Below are positions 1-13,299 of a DNA stretch of 64,000 bases, in pieces. The DNA is from Siderastrea siderea. Lineage: Eukaryota; Cnidaria; Anthozoa; Scleractinia; Rhizangiidae. Each line of letters begins with the position of its first letter. Position 1 is the first letter of the stretch. The DNA lies in the NCBI GenBank assembly GCA_964030785.1, contig OZ034969.1, positions 33,250,101 to 33,314,100 on the forward strand, in the 5' to 3' direction. The notes under the pieces are model-generated. The model made no database searches and was not told the DNA's origin. It saw only the letters and a program-made list of their open reading frames with translations. Made by a program: the position numbers and the translations under genes.

Positions 1-550
1 ACTGTTTCCTCAGCGGTCCGCTTTCTGTTTCTGGAAAACATGTGCGTGAGTTAGGAAAAAGTGAAGTTAGCTTTTAAAAATGCACGGTTACCCCTAGTTT
101 TTATGTAATCTATCAAAAGCAGGACAACTGTTAGGTATTGTAAAATATTTTTTTTCAGAGGAAAAACCGCCTGTCAAAAGTTATTTTACAAGATGTTGCA
201 ATCTACTAGGTCAAATAATGGGCCCAAGGAGCGGAAATTCGCATATGGAATTCCGCAGCATGTTGAGAATTGTATCTGTTGTTATTCATTACAAAGCCCC
301 TATTAGTTTAGACATCTTCACCTCCTATTTAAGTTAAATAATGGCTATCTTTTATTTTAAAAAAGAATTTTCCCAATTTAAAAAAAATGTTCAATCAGCA
401 CTTTCTTACCATATTTGGACCTAATTATCTCTGCAAAATGCACGGTGACCCTCCATTTTCTGTTTGGATTTTAACAGCCCTAGGTACGAGTAACAAATCC
501 CACATGGAGACAAATAAGAAAAATTACCTTCCTATTAGGGCCACCGTCCT
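1..550. other. AT-rich non-coding DNA
   Basis: No convincing gene. Short ORFs lack recognisable domains or splice context. The sequence is AT-rich and only leads into the inverted repeat that starts near 551. Confidence 0.5.
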
Positions 551-2486
551 TAAAATTAAACAAATTGAATGCGCTCGCTTGTAAACAACTTGCAAAGCCA
601 GAAAACAATTTTAATTTTTAATGATAGCAATACTCTTCTACTTTCTATCAATGGGAATTGCATGGAGTTTTGCTTTATTTATATGGTTTGGTGGTTCTTT
701 GAAACAAAGCCATTTTGCGCACTTCGGAAAAAGGCAAAAATTGGTAAACTTTAGAGGCTTAAAATGGGTCTTGGTATGTCTAATATCGACTTGAAATAAA
801 CACCGTGATAAAGTTTGGCCCTACTTCTATTATGATATGAAATAAAAAATCTGGGCAATCCAGGCTCGCGTTGACAAAAACAGAAATTCGCGAACCAGTG
901 TTGCCAAAATTTGCATACTTTGGATAATAGAAAAAAAACTGTAATGGAAGGACGACTTGAAATATAACAAATCGTTTACCGTAACTATTTTCGGATGGTC
1001 TTTCTACTAGATGATGCATTCGCTGATATCTTCATTTATCTTTCTGAAGAACTACCGAACAAATTTGGAAAATTGTTGGTGAAACTAGAGTGCAGTGGGT
1101 TATCATATTTTGTCAGATGTGTATACTCTGCAACACCAGTTTTTCTGGGGGAAAATACCAATGTTCTCGAAAATCCAAACGGTTTCTTATACAAATCATT
1201 AATTAAAAGCTGACGTACGCGTATAAACTGAGAGCTCAGCCGGGCTGTGTAAAGTAGGGAACACAAAAGTATGACTCAAAATAATCCAGTCACGCAACCG
1301 ATCACTGCACGTTCATGCAAACGTGAAAATATTCTTCAATGAAAATCTTTTCCTCCTAAACCGTGAAAGAGTTCTCAGCGATCTTGCAAAGTAAAACCAA
1401 ACAAACTGTGTATTGATATCTCTTAGATATACAGCAGCATTTAGAACTCGTAAATACCGATCCCGTTACCAGAACCTCCGCGGATTGCGTTTTTTTAAAC
1501 ATATTTATCCAAGTGTAATAATATTGATAGGAACAGCACAATTTTTGACAAATACGTATAAATCATAATAATAATGATGCACTTTTGCTTCCTGGCCAAA
1601 ATAGTGTCATTTCAAAAAGTCGCCCAAAATCTTAGTAGCCGTTTGAAAAGAGCGATCGAGTCACGTACACAACAATATACTATTTCGCAGTTTTCTTCTC
1701 TAGAAGAGAAAGGTGTCATATCTGTCGTATGTATACGAAACTAATTCTAGACTTGCCTGTCGCAATTTTCGTCCCAGTAGAATATCAGCTGCACATGACA
1801 GTATGCCCCAAACACAGGGATGCGTACGGTATTCGCTGGAGAACTAGCCATGCATAAAACAGCGGCCAATGTAGGAGACCGCATTTAAAAACTGCCATAA
1901 GTAGAATGACAAATTGACAAAAAAGGTTCACGTGACACCGGTCACGCAACAGCTTGCGTAGAACTTTTAAAACTTCTTCTCCTTCTCTTTAGTTTTACGT
2001 AGAAATAGTATAAACCCAAAACAACGTAAGAATAGATTGAAGGAATGTTTTAGTTCATTCTTTGTGTGTCTTCAGTAAATAAAATCTTCTAAATTGAGCT
2101 CACCCAGACTACTACTTTTCATTTCATTTATGCCATTATGCAAATGTTGGCAACACTGGTTCGCGAATTTTAGTTTTTGTCAGCGCCAGCCTGAATTGCC
2201 CAGATTTTTTATTTCATATCATGATAGAAGTAGAGCCAATCTTTATCACAGAGTTTATTTCAATTCGATATTAGACATACCAACACCCATTTTAAGCCTC
2301 TGAAGTTTACCAATTTTTGCCTTTTTCCGAAGTGCGCAAAATGGCTTTGTTTCAAAGAACCACCAAACCACAGAAATAAAGCAAAACTTCATGCAAAGAA
2401 GAGTAATGCTATCATTTAAAATTAAAATTGTTTTCTGGCGTTGCAAATTGTTTAAAGGCAAGCGCTTTCAATTTGTTTAATTTTAA
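551..2486. mobile_element. Long inverted-repeat (foldback) element
   Basis: The stretch 551-925 reappears inverted at 2130-2486. Both outer ends read TTAAAATTAAACAAATTG going inward, and the inner parts share the block ending CCAGTGTTGCCAA. The arms are imperfect, about 360-375 bp, with small indels. The 1.2 kb between them has no transposase-like ORF, so this looks like a non-autonomous long-TIR DNA transposon or an inverted duplication. ORFs in the arms are mirror copies of the same repeat and are not called as genes. I could not find a clean target-site duplication. Confidence 0.7.
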
Positions 2487-4960
2487 GCCTGATTATTGCG
2501 TAATAAATTAAGCAAAACCGTTTTTCCGAATTTCCCAAAAACAATAGAAATCTAGAAGGTTTAAGTAATATTTTCGAAGATAGCTCCCCAAAAGTTTTCT
2601 TCTGGCAAGTTATCAGGATTTTCGATTTTCTGAGCTTGTCCGCCGATTTTTGAAATTTACAGTCAGAGCCTCTTAAATGTCTTAACTTACGCCCTCTACC
2701 ACTTTTTTTGCTGTTTTATAATTCAAATTATGTTCAATTTAAACGTGCTTTTTCCGCTTTGTTCGAATTTGAGCTTTTTAAACACAACACCATATTGCTT
2801 TTTGTTGAAAATGGTTTGACTTGCAGCCCAGAATACTAAGTTCTAAAGCTTGTCTTCATTATCACTATAATGAAAATCTTATCAATCTTTCCGCGTTCAT
2901 AAGTGCAGAATCGAAAACTGAGCGAACAGTCTTCTGCAGCTACTAAACCTCCAGTAATAAAATTTCTATATCGCTTTCCTCGACAAACCGCGATTTTAAA
3001 CTTGCACTTTTAAATTGCTCACCTTCGTGATGTGATCTTTAATAAGGCTATCTTTCGCCAGAAGATCTACACGTACCAAATTAAAGGCGAGGAAAATTGT
3101 TAGCAGTTGGATCAGACATTTTGTTTTATGCTGAAAACTCCCATGAAAAGCTATTGTTGCGATCATAATTATTGCACCTATTTTGCACACGCCCTCCTCA
3201 TTCCCCTAGATAGAATTTACTCATTAAAAATGTCTCACCTTTGCGTTTGTTTCTTAAAAAAGCGGTTAAGTAATATTAAATTTAAACACGGAAAAAGAAG
3301 AATATATTGATCTCTTGCTCATGTAGCAAGAAAACGCTTGCTTATTCTTTACATTCGTATATTAAGGTCTCTACAGTGATTCAGACTGTAGTTTAATAGT
3401 CTTTTAATTCCATCTAAGTGAAATTAAAATTAACCCCTTTTCAAATGTAGTCCCCTCAAGCGTGGAACCAGGATGGTAAATTTTCAGAGCAAATTATCAA
3501 TGTTGGCTTTACAAAAAACAAGGGGTAACCAAATTGGATCTATAATATTGCGAAAAATTCAGTCTTTCCTCTTTGGAGTTGTCTAGTCGACAACTGATGT
3601 CCCCAGAAGGTTTTATTTTCTCACAAAATACTGTTCAGTTTGTCGACAACAGTCGTGAACATGCTGAAGAAAAAATTGCTAACAAAAAATTGCGAAAACG
3701 ACCAGACAAACATAATTGTAAATTGAAGTAACCCTGAAATTGGATTGTTCACAATCTATTCTCTGTTTAGCGACTTCGCCTCATTCTGCAGGCATGGGTA
3801 TATAGCTGAGTGTACGTTTTCTTTAGTGGTGGTTATTTTTTTCCACTTTATAGGCAACTTATTTATTTTTCTTTAATTTCGTTTACCGTAGGTGAGGTTT
3901 CCCAATTTGGGAAAATCGTTTTCTTAACATAAATCCTAGCTTATAGCTAAACAAAAACAGCTAAGTAGCAATGAACTCTAAATACAAACCGTTAATTAAT
4001 TACCCTGGAAAGTAAACGCAAAATGTAAATGACAGCGCCATCTTGAAGTGGGCGTTGAAAAAATTAGCCCGTGGAGTCTATTGGTAAAAAATAAGGTACG
4101 ATCGATGTTGTTTATTTTTCAATATTTTACAAAATGAGGTTGAGAAGTTTTCCCTGTTGTGCCTTTGGGTGAATTTGAAGTGAATCTTTTCAAATGCGTA
4201 CTCAAGACTCGATACGTGACTGTTTCGTACGATGTTTTTCAAGTAAACAATCCAGCAGCTGCATTATTTTTGACATTTCTTTTCTGACCTTCCGTGTACC
4301 TGTTTGAACTTGAAATACACATAATGGGACCTCTTGGATGAAATCATAGAAGAGGATTAAGCGATAAGTCATGTTTTAGGTTTATAATATTTGCAAAACG
4401 CCAAACTGTTGTTTTGATGCTCTGTTGGCTATTTCCGCTTACGTCTCGTTACCATCACGTGAAGGCAAAAAAATAAAGATCTCATGGACAAATAAACTAA
4501 GATTTCCGTCGATACAAGGAACACCCATAAACTTCCTTAGCCTCTAGGTATATCTGTGTGGAATCGTCGAAACGTAAGTGCAAACCGCAAATGCAAACTA
4601 AAATTTTTTTCCCCTGATTCCAATTTGAGCTATTCAGTCATTTTAACCACGCAATGTCAGTACTATTACAGTCCAAAATGTATCACGTTTGTAATTTTAT
4701 GTCTCATTTCCACCGCCTACAAAAAGCTTCGCTGTGCTTTAAGGGATAACGTGCACAATTGAAAACTGCGGTAACCACTATTGATAAAATGTCCACGTCA
4801 GTTGTCATGATACCTAATTAGTCAAAACTTACAACGCCTCATCATTGTTGTCAATGGGTGGACTTCAGACCCCAGAATAACCCAAAAGCCTTTCTTTCTT
4901 CATACTGAGGTAATGAAACTGATATGACAATCTATGAACTGCGATGTTAACGTAAAATAT
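2487..4960. other. Non-coding interval, nothing recognised
   Basis: AT-rich DNA with only short ORFs (60-70 residues), none with a domain, repeat signature or splice-site support. I see no RNA gene or clear transposon end here. Confidence 0.45.
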
Positions 4961-4964
4961 GTAG

Positions 4965-5062
4965 AATGATCTTTGTAGTGTGTTCCATTTTAAACAATTG
5001 CTTTTTCAGCCTGAAGAAAAGATGCGACGAATTTCGAACCTGTGACCTCTGCGATACCGGTT
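4965..5062 (-). repeat. tRNA-derived SINE fragment, minus strand
   Basis: Read on the minus strand this holds the second half of a tRNA-like head, with a Pol III B-box-like GGTTCGAAATT (about 5031-5041). A pyrimidine-rich tail and the segment CACACTACAAAGATCATT follow, and the same segment ends the plus-strand SINE next door. The 5' half of the head (A box) is missing, so this copy is 5' truncated. Confidence 0.6.
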
Positions 5063-5146
5063 GTATAAAGGCTTGAGATGTTTGGAGCAGAATCGTTTTA
5101 GGCATGTGGAATGGATGAAACGAGGTATTAGAACCCAACTCAAAAA

Positions 5147-5300
5147 GGGTCGAATAGCTCAAATGGTAGAGCAACGCACCGCCATCACAGGGGCCGACAT
5201 AGGTTTCAATCACGCTGTAGCCTTGAAATATTTTCTACTTCTCAGGCGAAAGAAAAACAATTATTGCTACACACTACAAAGATCATTTAACTCATTTTAT
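5147..5300 (+). repeat. tRNA-derived SINE, plus strand
   Basis: Starts GGGTCGAATAGCTCAAATGG, matching a Pol III A box (TAGCTCAAATGG). A degenerate B box (GGTTTCAATCA) lies near 5202. The tail contains CACACTACAAAGATCATT (about 5268-5285), shared with the oppositely oriented fragment at 4965-5062. Between A and B boxes there is no good anticodon arm, so this is a retroposed SINE and not a functional tRNA. The two copies face each other about 85 bp apart. Confidence 0.65.
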
Positions 5301-5573
5301 TTATTCACACTACAAAAGATACACGCTGTCTCTTTTATTCCAGAGCATGACTCGGAGGAGTGTTATTTGGCCTAAATAGATACCAATTAACTTGTTATGG
5401 TGCCCAGTTTAAATATTTAGGATCTATGAAAGTCATTTTGCATTGTGGAGTCTTCTAATTCCTGGGAACTATGTGACCGTCGAGAAATACTCCCCTTACA
5501 AGTGAAGTCGGATTGAGGTTTTCAATTAATCGCAGTGTTTAATTTTCAGACTTAAACTTGAAATCCATTCACG

Positions 5574-6003
5574 ATGTCAAACGCCACAAGTAAGCCAGCT
5601 AATCTGCCCACAGATGCTGTAGCCGAACCAGGACCTGACTGGTCCGTTGCGAGGACGATATACGGATTGGTTTGGGGGCTTCGGCGTTCTGTTTGGTCTT
5701 CTTGCTATCCACTCTTTCCTCGCTTTAGTGTTTGTGAATCACAAGAAAGGATTCTGCCGCAAGCCTTTGCATGTGGCTATCAACTCGCTGCTGTTCGTTC
5801 TTGGAGCCACTCGAGCCGTTTATTTAATGTTGGATCCGTACGAGTCCAGAGAAAATGGCGTGGAGGATCCAAAATGGCTAACACTGCTACTCTTCGGAAT
5901 CGCTTACCCCTGTTTGACATCCTGGCTTTGTCTCATTCACCTGGCTTTTCTGGAGGTCACCAAGCTGAAGGTCGGCCCATTAGAATACCCAGTAACAAAG
6001 TAA
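5574..6003 (+). pseudogene. PRRT3/4-like membrane protein copy, frameshifted and truncated
   Basis: Frame 5574- encodes a start similar to the second copy at 34804 (shared AEPGP.W.VA), then the homology jumps one frame near 5670. The frame ending at 6003 carries GGFGVLFGLLAIHSFLAL, then a hydrophobic segment, ATRAVYLMLDPYESRENG and PCLTSWLCLIHLAFLEV. This is the transmembrane-block pattern of proline-rich transmembrane proteins 3/4 (family assignment from memory). Against the copy at 34085-34804 it lacks about 14 nt at the junction, which shifts the frame, and it stops soon after the LAFLEV helix, losing the last third. I infer a decayed paralogue, though an alternative exon structure is possible. 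The relation between the two copies is clear; the family name is less sure. Confidence 0.6.
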
Positions 6004-6134
6004 AGGACACTGTAAAGGAAAATGAAAGGTTTGCTATTATCAAATCTAGGAGTCAATTCCATAAACTAACCGATGTGGCGGATTTTGGCACTTTATGCTT
6101 CGATGTGTCAGATTTTAGTACTTGTTTGGCCTAA

Positions 6135-8240
6135 CGAGGACGAAGGTATACAATGCTGATAAAAAGCTATTATGTCAATTCCACCGTTGTAGAGTTAGCC
6201 CACGCGTATTCTTAAAGCCTACCTTTAACCAGTGGCTGCAATTGAATTTGCAGTTGAAATTGAATTAGTTGTCCTTCTAGTCAGAACTTACCCGGCTGAA
6301 TACAGTGTTACTTATTTCGATAATTCCTGCTGAGAGGGACTGTAGAAGTGGGTGTTTTGTCAACAACAGGCTTTGCTTACTCATCACGCAATGGAAATGA
6401 GTTAGTGGTGTAAACGGAAATAAGTAACCGAAAATTAGAGTTCTGTATAAATATTTGATTAAACACCTGTCATGCAAAATATTGGCTCAGCGAACACAAA
6501 TGGTATAGTATTTTTTATTTTAAACCTTCAATATGTGTAGTCAAGGAAAAAGCGCAACATTTTAGGAAATAAAATAAGGAAATGTTCGAAAGAACCAGTT
6601 CCAGTAATTTGTGAATACGTGCAGAGGCTTTCCAAGCACACGATGAGATCAGTGCATATATTAACCTGTTCTCATTTTGTGCATATATTACCTTCCTCCA
6701 CGTTTCTTTTTTCAGTGCCTTTTTGATATGAGAACATTCTTATCTCATCTTCGCCCGACCGAGTATACAATTTTGTCGACAGGACGCCGCCACTTAGCCA
6801 AAACGTGTGTGGTTCAGCGAATAGCACCAATCGAGAGACGTGAAAATTGCATGAGGAGCGTTTTCGCCAATTGTTCAGGGGCACCCAAAGAGAAGTTTTT
6901 AGCAAAATACTTGAAATATCATTTTCAGCTTGTTAGTTTGTTTCAGAGCTTTTTAGAGGCATATTTGTGTGAGCTAATACAGATTTATCTGTTTGGCGTT
7001 CTTAGCTGAAAATTTAGGCAGCAGAAAATTTTAGGAGACAGAATCCTATCCGATGGCTCTCCGAAAATGCTAGCTGACCTTAGTTTTCACTCTAAACGAC
7101 AAATTTGTCCCTATGAAAACAATAGGAACCAATGAGTCCTCTTGTTACGAAAGTCCGAGGCGATATTTCGCCAAAGAAATCTCTAACTTTCGCTGCAACT
7201 GGATCCGAATATCCCAGGCAATCCGAACAGATATCCGAACAGAACCTTCGAATAATTCCGAACAGAACCTTCCGAACAGATATTCCCCTAAACGAAACGT
7301 TTGGTGCCCCTGGTTGTTCGAGTGCTTTGACTAAGGACCAGTCAATTTTCCGGTCTTTGATTTATTCTTAATGGCAAGTAAATAAGGGAACACCACCTCG
7401 CCCAAATCCCTCCGTAACGCCTCAAATCAGCCTAAGAAGTCCATCAATAGCAATAAAAACAAATGCAGAAACAAGATTACTCTTTTTTTCATTTGGAATT
7501 CTTTCTCATTTCTAAAATTTTAAGTTTATATTGTTACGTTTCCAAACAAACTGATATTTTATGGAGTGCGACAATAAGTGAGGCAACGTGAAAGAGGCTA
7601 ATATAAGTGCTCAAGATAGGAACAGGTTAATAAATGCACCGGACCTCAACATGCGCTTGGGTTGTCTGTGGTGAATTAAACAAGGAGAAAATAGACCAAG
7701 TACCAGCCTTGTCTCATGTAAGGAAATAGTTCAAGTGTTGATGACTTGGGCGTATTCTCTCGTTGACCATAATTAAATTAATGTAAAAATAACGTTATTT
7801 ACAAAAGGACTGTGGCCAAATTTGTAGTAGCTGTTCGCTCTGTCAGAGTCTAAGTTCGCTGATCCCTTTCAGAATAATGCTTTAAGAGGATTGGGAGACT
7901 TGAGTTTTTGAGATCTGCGATTTTCTGGTTAGAACTTACCCCTCTCGGGCTCTACACAGTTTCAGTAATGCAGGACTGTAGCACTAGTTTCAACGATTCG
8001 ACAGTTAAATACTTATCATAGAAGTGGGTGTTTCATTAACTAGAAACTTTGAATGCCGGTGGCAGTGAAAGGCGTAAACAAAGCAGAAAAAAGCCAACTT
8101 AGCATGAAAACAGTAAATTAGCGTTTTAGATAAATATTTTATGACACCCAGTTGATATTAAGAAGGGACGTATGGAAACTCCCAGCTAATACGCACCGAC
8201 GCTTGTAAGTTGTTTTGCATAGTCTGTTTTTTAGCCTTAG
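6135..8240. other. Non-coding interval with a small minisatellite
   Basis: No gene supported. Around 7215-7285 the motif CCGAACAGA recurs several times in a short degenerate minisatellite. The rest is AT-rich with short unsupported ORFs. Confidence 0.45.
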
Positions 8241-8246
8241 CCTTAA

Positions 8247-10310
8247 AGTGCACCTAACCCCTAAAATTTTTTTTCGGCTAAATAAATTCTGTTATCATCT
8301 GGAACATTTCTTCGCAAAAATTTTTGATTTGGTTTTAAAAATTCTCGATTTTCTGTGCCCTGTTAAATTGAAGAAAAATTTGGTTCACGTCCGAGTAAGA
8401 GGAACCTGGGGAGAGCCGTAGTTGTGACGTCAGATCAAGAACCAAGAATTCCACGCCGCTTAGTTTTTAGCTGTGTTTCTCTGACTTTATTTGTTCATCG
8501 AAGCCTTCTGACCGTCTAGATAATTCGAATAAAGTCATAGTATGACTAAAATTCCAATGTTGTAATCCAAAGCAGATACTGAGACGAGCTACGCGGACTC
8601 TGCTGATTTGTAGATGAATATTAGCTCTGAATACCAGATAGATGCGGAACACGAAGTCGACAGTAAACCGCCAAAGGATGAAGAAAGTGCCGTCCTACCC
8701 ATATCTGCTAAAAAGCCGCTAACCAACGAAGAATGAATTACTCAATGCAAAAAGGAAATAAAGGCAAACTAAGAACTGGAACAGCAAATAAAGCAACGTA
8801 CGATTGGCCTTGGAGGGCCGCGAAGAAACCGGAATGCTGAGCTTCGCCCGTGAGTGTTTACATTTTATTTCGCACGTTCGGTCTTCACGTTTGGTCTTGG
8901 TTTTCCTGCTCTCCGCTTCTCGCATTTGAGATTTATATTTAAGCTGAGGGAACCTCTTATAGAAATGGAGATTTTAATACAGCATTCCTTTCCTCATTTA
9001 TTTATTTTACATAGAAGTAAATGTGGAAATTGCGATATTACTTACGTCTTGTCCATTTCTATAACCAGCATTAACAATTATAACAATTTATAACACTAGT
9101 GAATCAGGAAGGCAATTATTTTCTAAAGGACATTGACGAGAATTATAAGCACGAGAGTTTGTTAGTATCGGTTCAACTGAGATTATCTTACCAATCATTT
9201 TTCTCGCGTCACCGTGCAAGCAGTTTCCTCAGATCCCAGCGCGAGCGGAAATGTACAAATTATGTAAATCAACTGGCCCTCGCTTAACTCGCGACTCGAG
9301 GCTTCGCCGCTCATCGCTCACACTTCGATCTTCTTGCTCACACTTCGATCTTCTTTTCGCACAAAAAATGGCAATAAAAGAATTAAGAAAGAGACTGCTT
9401 GTCCTCTACTTCAACGGAGGATATGAACAAGGGATCTCTGCACAGTAATGTTTTGTTATGATCAAGTGATTTGATATGACTCAAGATAAAATTCTCATAG
9501 CGAGGCACGTTCATAGACTAGAATAAGGAATAATGGCAATGGCTTGTTATTGTGGAGAAAGCGCGTTCGGTTCTGCTGAAGGAGGACTTTCTATTAATAC
9601 GGTCTTTAATTTTAAACCCTTCGCTGTTTTGGGCACCGCTTATATGTAATTATTTAGCGCTTACCGTGTAGCCAACTTGAAAAGGTAATAATTTTCTGCG
9701 CACTGCGTATCGCGGGTATTCTGTGGTTACTCGGCCGTTGAATCATTGGAAATACACTAAAAGCTATCGTTTGATCGGATACTTAAGTTGTTCATTCATT
9801 CATTCATTCATACCTTCTTCTGCGATAACAAATCTTTGCTTAAAATGCATCGAGCGTAGTATCGAGTGCTTGGAAGGCTGCCGCTTTGCTCGCTATTGCT
9901 TTACAAAATCCACTCATTTCGTCCCTTCGCCTCTGGTCGCTCGTCGTCAAAAAATGCTGTATTTTTGTAGTGATACGTCTTGTGATTCGTTTCTTTGGTT
10001 ACTATGTCTCGGAGCAATACGAACGCTCGACAGTTTTCTGTACATCTTTGAGAGCTCAAGAGAAATATAGCTCCGATAGAGATAGCGCGAGACTGCAGGT
10101 TCTTGATTTGACGTCACAAGGTGACTAGTCCCATGCCCTCACTGCTCGACCCTGAACCAAAATGGTGTCCATTTTCGGCCGATTTTCCCTACTTCAACCG
10201 CGCACAGAAAATCAGGGATCAAACCAAATCAAAAACTTTTTGTGACGAAATGCTCCAAATGATAACAGAATCTATTTGACGGGGAAAAAATTTTTAGGGT
10301 TAGGTGCACT
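8247..10310. mobile_element. Non-autonomous DNA transposon with TTAA flanks
   Basis: The ends are inverted: AGTGCACCTAACCCCTAAAA from 8247 and its complement ending at 10310, each flanked outside by TTAA (8243-8246 and 10311-10314). Similarity continues further in: both sides carry TTCTGTTATCATCTGGA-like and GACGTCA-containing segments about 200 bp from the ends. TTAA flanks fit piggyBac-type insertion, but the terminal bases are not a canonical piggyBac end, so superfamily is uncertain. No transposase is visible in the 2.06 kb. A short direct repeat (CTCACACTTCGATCTTCT, twice) sits near 9320-9355. Confidence 0.65.
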
Positions 10311-10319
10311 TTAAGGTAG

Positions 10320-13270
10320 AAAGAGTTGAAAAGCTCAATTGCATACTGATTCACTGTTTATTTCTTAAAAAGAAAAGTATGAAGCAAGCTTAAAGAATGA
10401 TCTGCCTTTTGACATAGATATACGTAGTTAAGTACCCCGTGGTGAAATGAAACGTGCAGAGACTCAGGCTTACATCAAGGATATTAATGATCACTCCCCT
10501 TCTCTCTGCGAGATCAAGGAAAACGAAATGACATGACAAGATGCATGGAACGGAATGGACTAGTGGAAAGCAACAATTGGCCCGAGTTAGAGTCGGTCAC
10601 TGAGTCACTCCGGCACATTTGACCCACATTTGGACAATTTTTCTTACCTTTGTTCTTTTCTTGTCTTCAGAATGCTGTGCAATCGACTGTTAACTGATTG
10701 TTTCAAGTACAAAATTATTTTCACCTGAGTGATACGAAGCGCAAACCGAGAAAAAAAGATAATGGTTGGTTTATCATACTTCACCGAATCTCCAATGACA
10801 GAAATTAAAATATATTTTCTTAATCAATCTTAAACAAAACAAGTTTTTGAAACTGAAAAAGAACTGTGGCAACTGCTCAGTTGTTTATTTTTTCATGTTT
10901 TAAATATTAATTTTCTTAATCAGTTTTAACAAAGACATAAGGCCTAAGGCGTAGTCGTTTATTAATTTTTTAATATATCAATATACGTAAGCCTGGGTAT
11001 GTTTGAATTAACCGCAATAACTGTCATTCACCGAGTTTTAACAACATTCTATTTTACTGCAGTGCACGTCAATTGATGTTCCATCGAATCTGCTTTGTAT
11101 AAAATATTACATCATGGACGATTAATTTGAAACTTTCTCCATGCAGTTGATAAACACGTTCTTTACAATTATTTTGAGGATGGCATAAAATTTATCATCG
11201 TTCTTTTATCAATTTTACTTCGCTTTTCAAGAAAAACATTCCCTTAACACTACACTCTGAAGATTTGCGATTCGCAATTTGTCGACGTGAATAAAATTCA
11301 CTTTTATTTGCAATTGAGAAAACGCAATCGATGGCAATATTTGAAAGTTTTGTTTGCTATTAGTGTATCTTCCATAATCTCATCTTTTAAATTTCTTGCA
11401 GGCTCTCTTCTCTCCCGTGCACCTGGTTTAATTTCGTTTAATTTCGTTGTGGCTTGGAATAGACCTGTCACTTCAAGATTCATAGATCCGTTCTGGCTGC
11501 TGTTTATTGCTGGTTAATTACAATTTCAGTAAACTCACTGCAGACAGCTTGATCTGTTTTTCAAATTACTTTGAACTATGCTCACTATGCCGGGTAACTT
11601 TTTGTGCCAGCGCAGCTAGAAAGCTATCAAAAACGACTCAAAACAGGACATAGAACTTTGTTCACGCAATATTATATTCTTAGTTTTCATCAAGATCATA
11701 ATATGAGTTTGCTGGCATGAGCAAGATTCAGAAACAAAAGAGTTAAACGGGAGGTAAAAAAACAACTAAAACAATTTCAAGCTCTATAGAACTCTTCACA
11801 GCAAAGTTTTCGAGAAAATAATTTTCACGAAATTACATCGGAAACCTAGCTTAAGGGTAATAACATGGCGGACGTATGCTATAGTTTTACGTTGGAGCAA
11901 TTCGGTGAAAGAAGTAGTATATGGAAACCTACTTCTTACAAACGTTTTGTCTTTCAAAACGGGAGCGGCGCCGCTCCTTCACAAAAATCTTGCCGAAATG
12001 GGTATAAGGGTTCCGCATGCGTAACAAGCAAAAGGCGGCCTATGAGATATGGTTTACACACTGCTACAAAGCTCTCTGGCATCCTTTAAACATAGCTTTT
12101 TAAGGCAGCTTTAGAGGGAGGGAAGAGCTATCTTCCACTGGTTTATTAATCAACTAAACTGAGGGTATTATTTTACTATTACACCTGCCATACTTTAAGT
12201 GTACTTGTGAATGAGTTTTCTCAGTCTGATTAAGTTTTTGAGACATAAATTCAAGGAGATAAATCCCTATGGCCGGAGATAAAATTAACTCGTTACACAA
12301 CTTAATCGTGTAAAAATGGTGGCTTTTTCCGTACTTAGATAGAGATAGAGTAGCAATATTATTATCACAGAATAATTTGCACGTCGAATTGCATTGTCTG
12401 CAAATTTCTATATGGACTTGTAAATTGAATGTATCTCTAACACTTTGATTAAAGAGGCGAAATTCGATTCTGGCGCGATTCATTTTTAATTCCTTTCAAC
12501 TTTTCAGTCAAAATTTTCATTCTGGCTATACTAGGCGGTGCAATTATACCGGCTGGGAAATTGCACCTTCCCACTTGTAAATATTACCGAAACCTCTCTC
12601 CCTAGAAAAACTAAAACACCCTATGACAGAGAGTTTGTTGCAGTGTTACAGTTAACTGCGTATAAATGATACCTTGCGATTTATTGAACACCAAAAGTTG
12701 AAAATAATATCAGCGACTCTTCATATACTTTTATTTAATAAATCAGGCATGTTTTAATACACAAAGTCATTGAGATTAAATTGGGTTTATCTAGAAGATA
12801 TATCGGTATAAGCAAAATAATAATAAAAAGACACTCTTTGGGGGTATTTTTGCGTAAAATATATAGTCTGGAATTACCACTAAATTAGATCTCGTCTGTG
12901 AACAACCATCTTGCAGGTATGCTCCGGGCACGAAGTTTAATTATTTTGTCTATAGCGAATAAAGTTCATCGCAAGATAAGCAAAATATATGGAAAGCTTA
13001 TAAGTAAACTATTGTTATTCATATTTGTAATGACTTGACGTTATCTTTGCAATTTAGGACACTGTATATTGATCTCCAAATCGTAATTAAAATGAAAATT
13101 TGCAATATCCCCCTTACAAAGACACACGTCTACTAAAAGCAAAAAGATATGGCTGAATTGCTTTTATTTTGTTTCGGCAACTAAGTTTGGCAAGTTAGTC
13201 GTTTTCGTGTAAAATCGCTACCAGTTTTAATAATAGCCTGCAGCGCAGTGGTAATTTGGGCAAAAAGAAC
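10320..13270. other. Non-coding interval
   Basis: AT-rich. An ORF at 11865-12089 begins in an ATGGCGGAC context that could be a first exon, but no donor site or homology supports it. The ORF at 12154-12483 on the minus strand (109 codons) has no recognised domain. Confidence 0.4.
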
Positions 13271-13278
13271 GTTGATAA

Positions 13279-13297
13279 GGAGGGGGGGGGGGGGGGG
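13279..13297. repeat. Poly-G tract
   Basis: A run of about 17-18 G residues follows AAGGA. This is a simple homopolymer that may also mark assembly uncertainty. Similar C runs occur near 31983 and 36040. Confidence 0.8.
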
Positions 13298-13299
13298 AG

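Noticed and set aside
5147..5220. Possible functional tRNA gene
   Set aside because: A box good but B box degenerate, no anticodon stem, and a SINE tail follows; a retroposed copy is the better reading.
9300..9355. Possible CRISPR-like direct repeats
   Set aside because: Only two adjacent copies of an 18-21-base unit without unique spacers, in a eukaryotic context.
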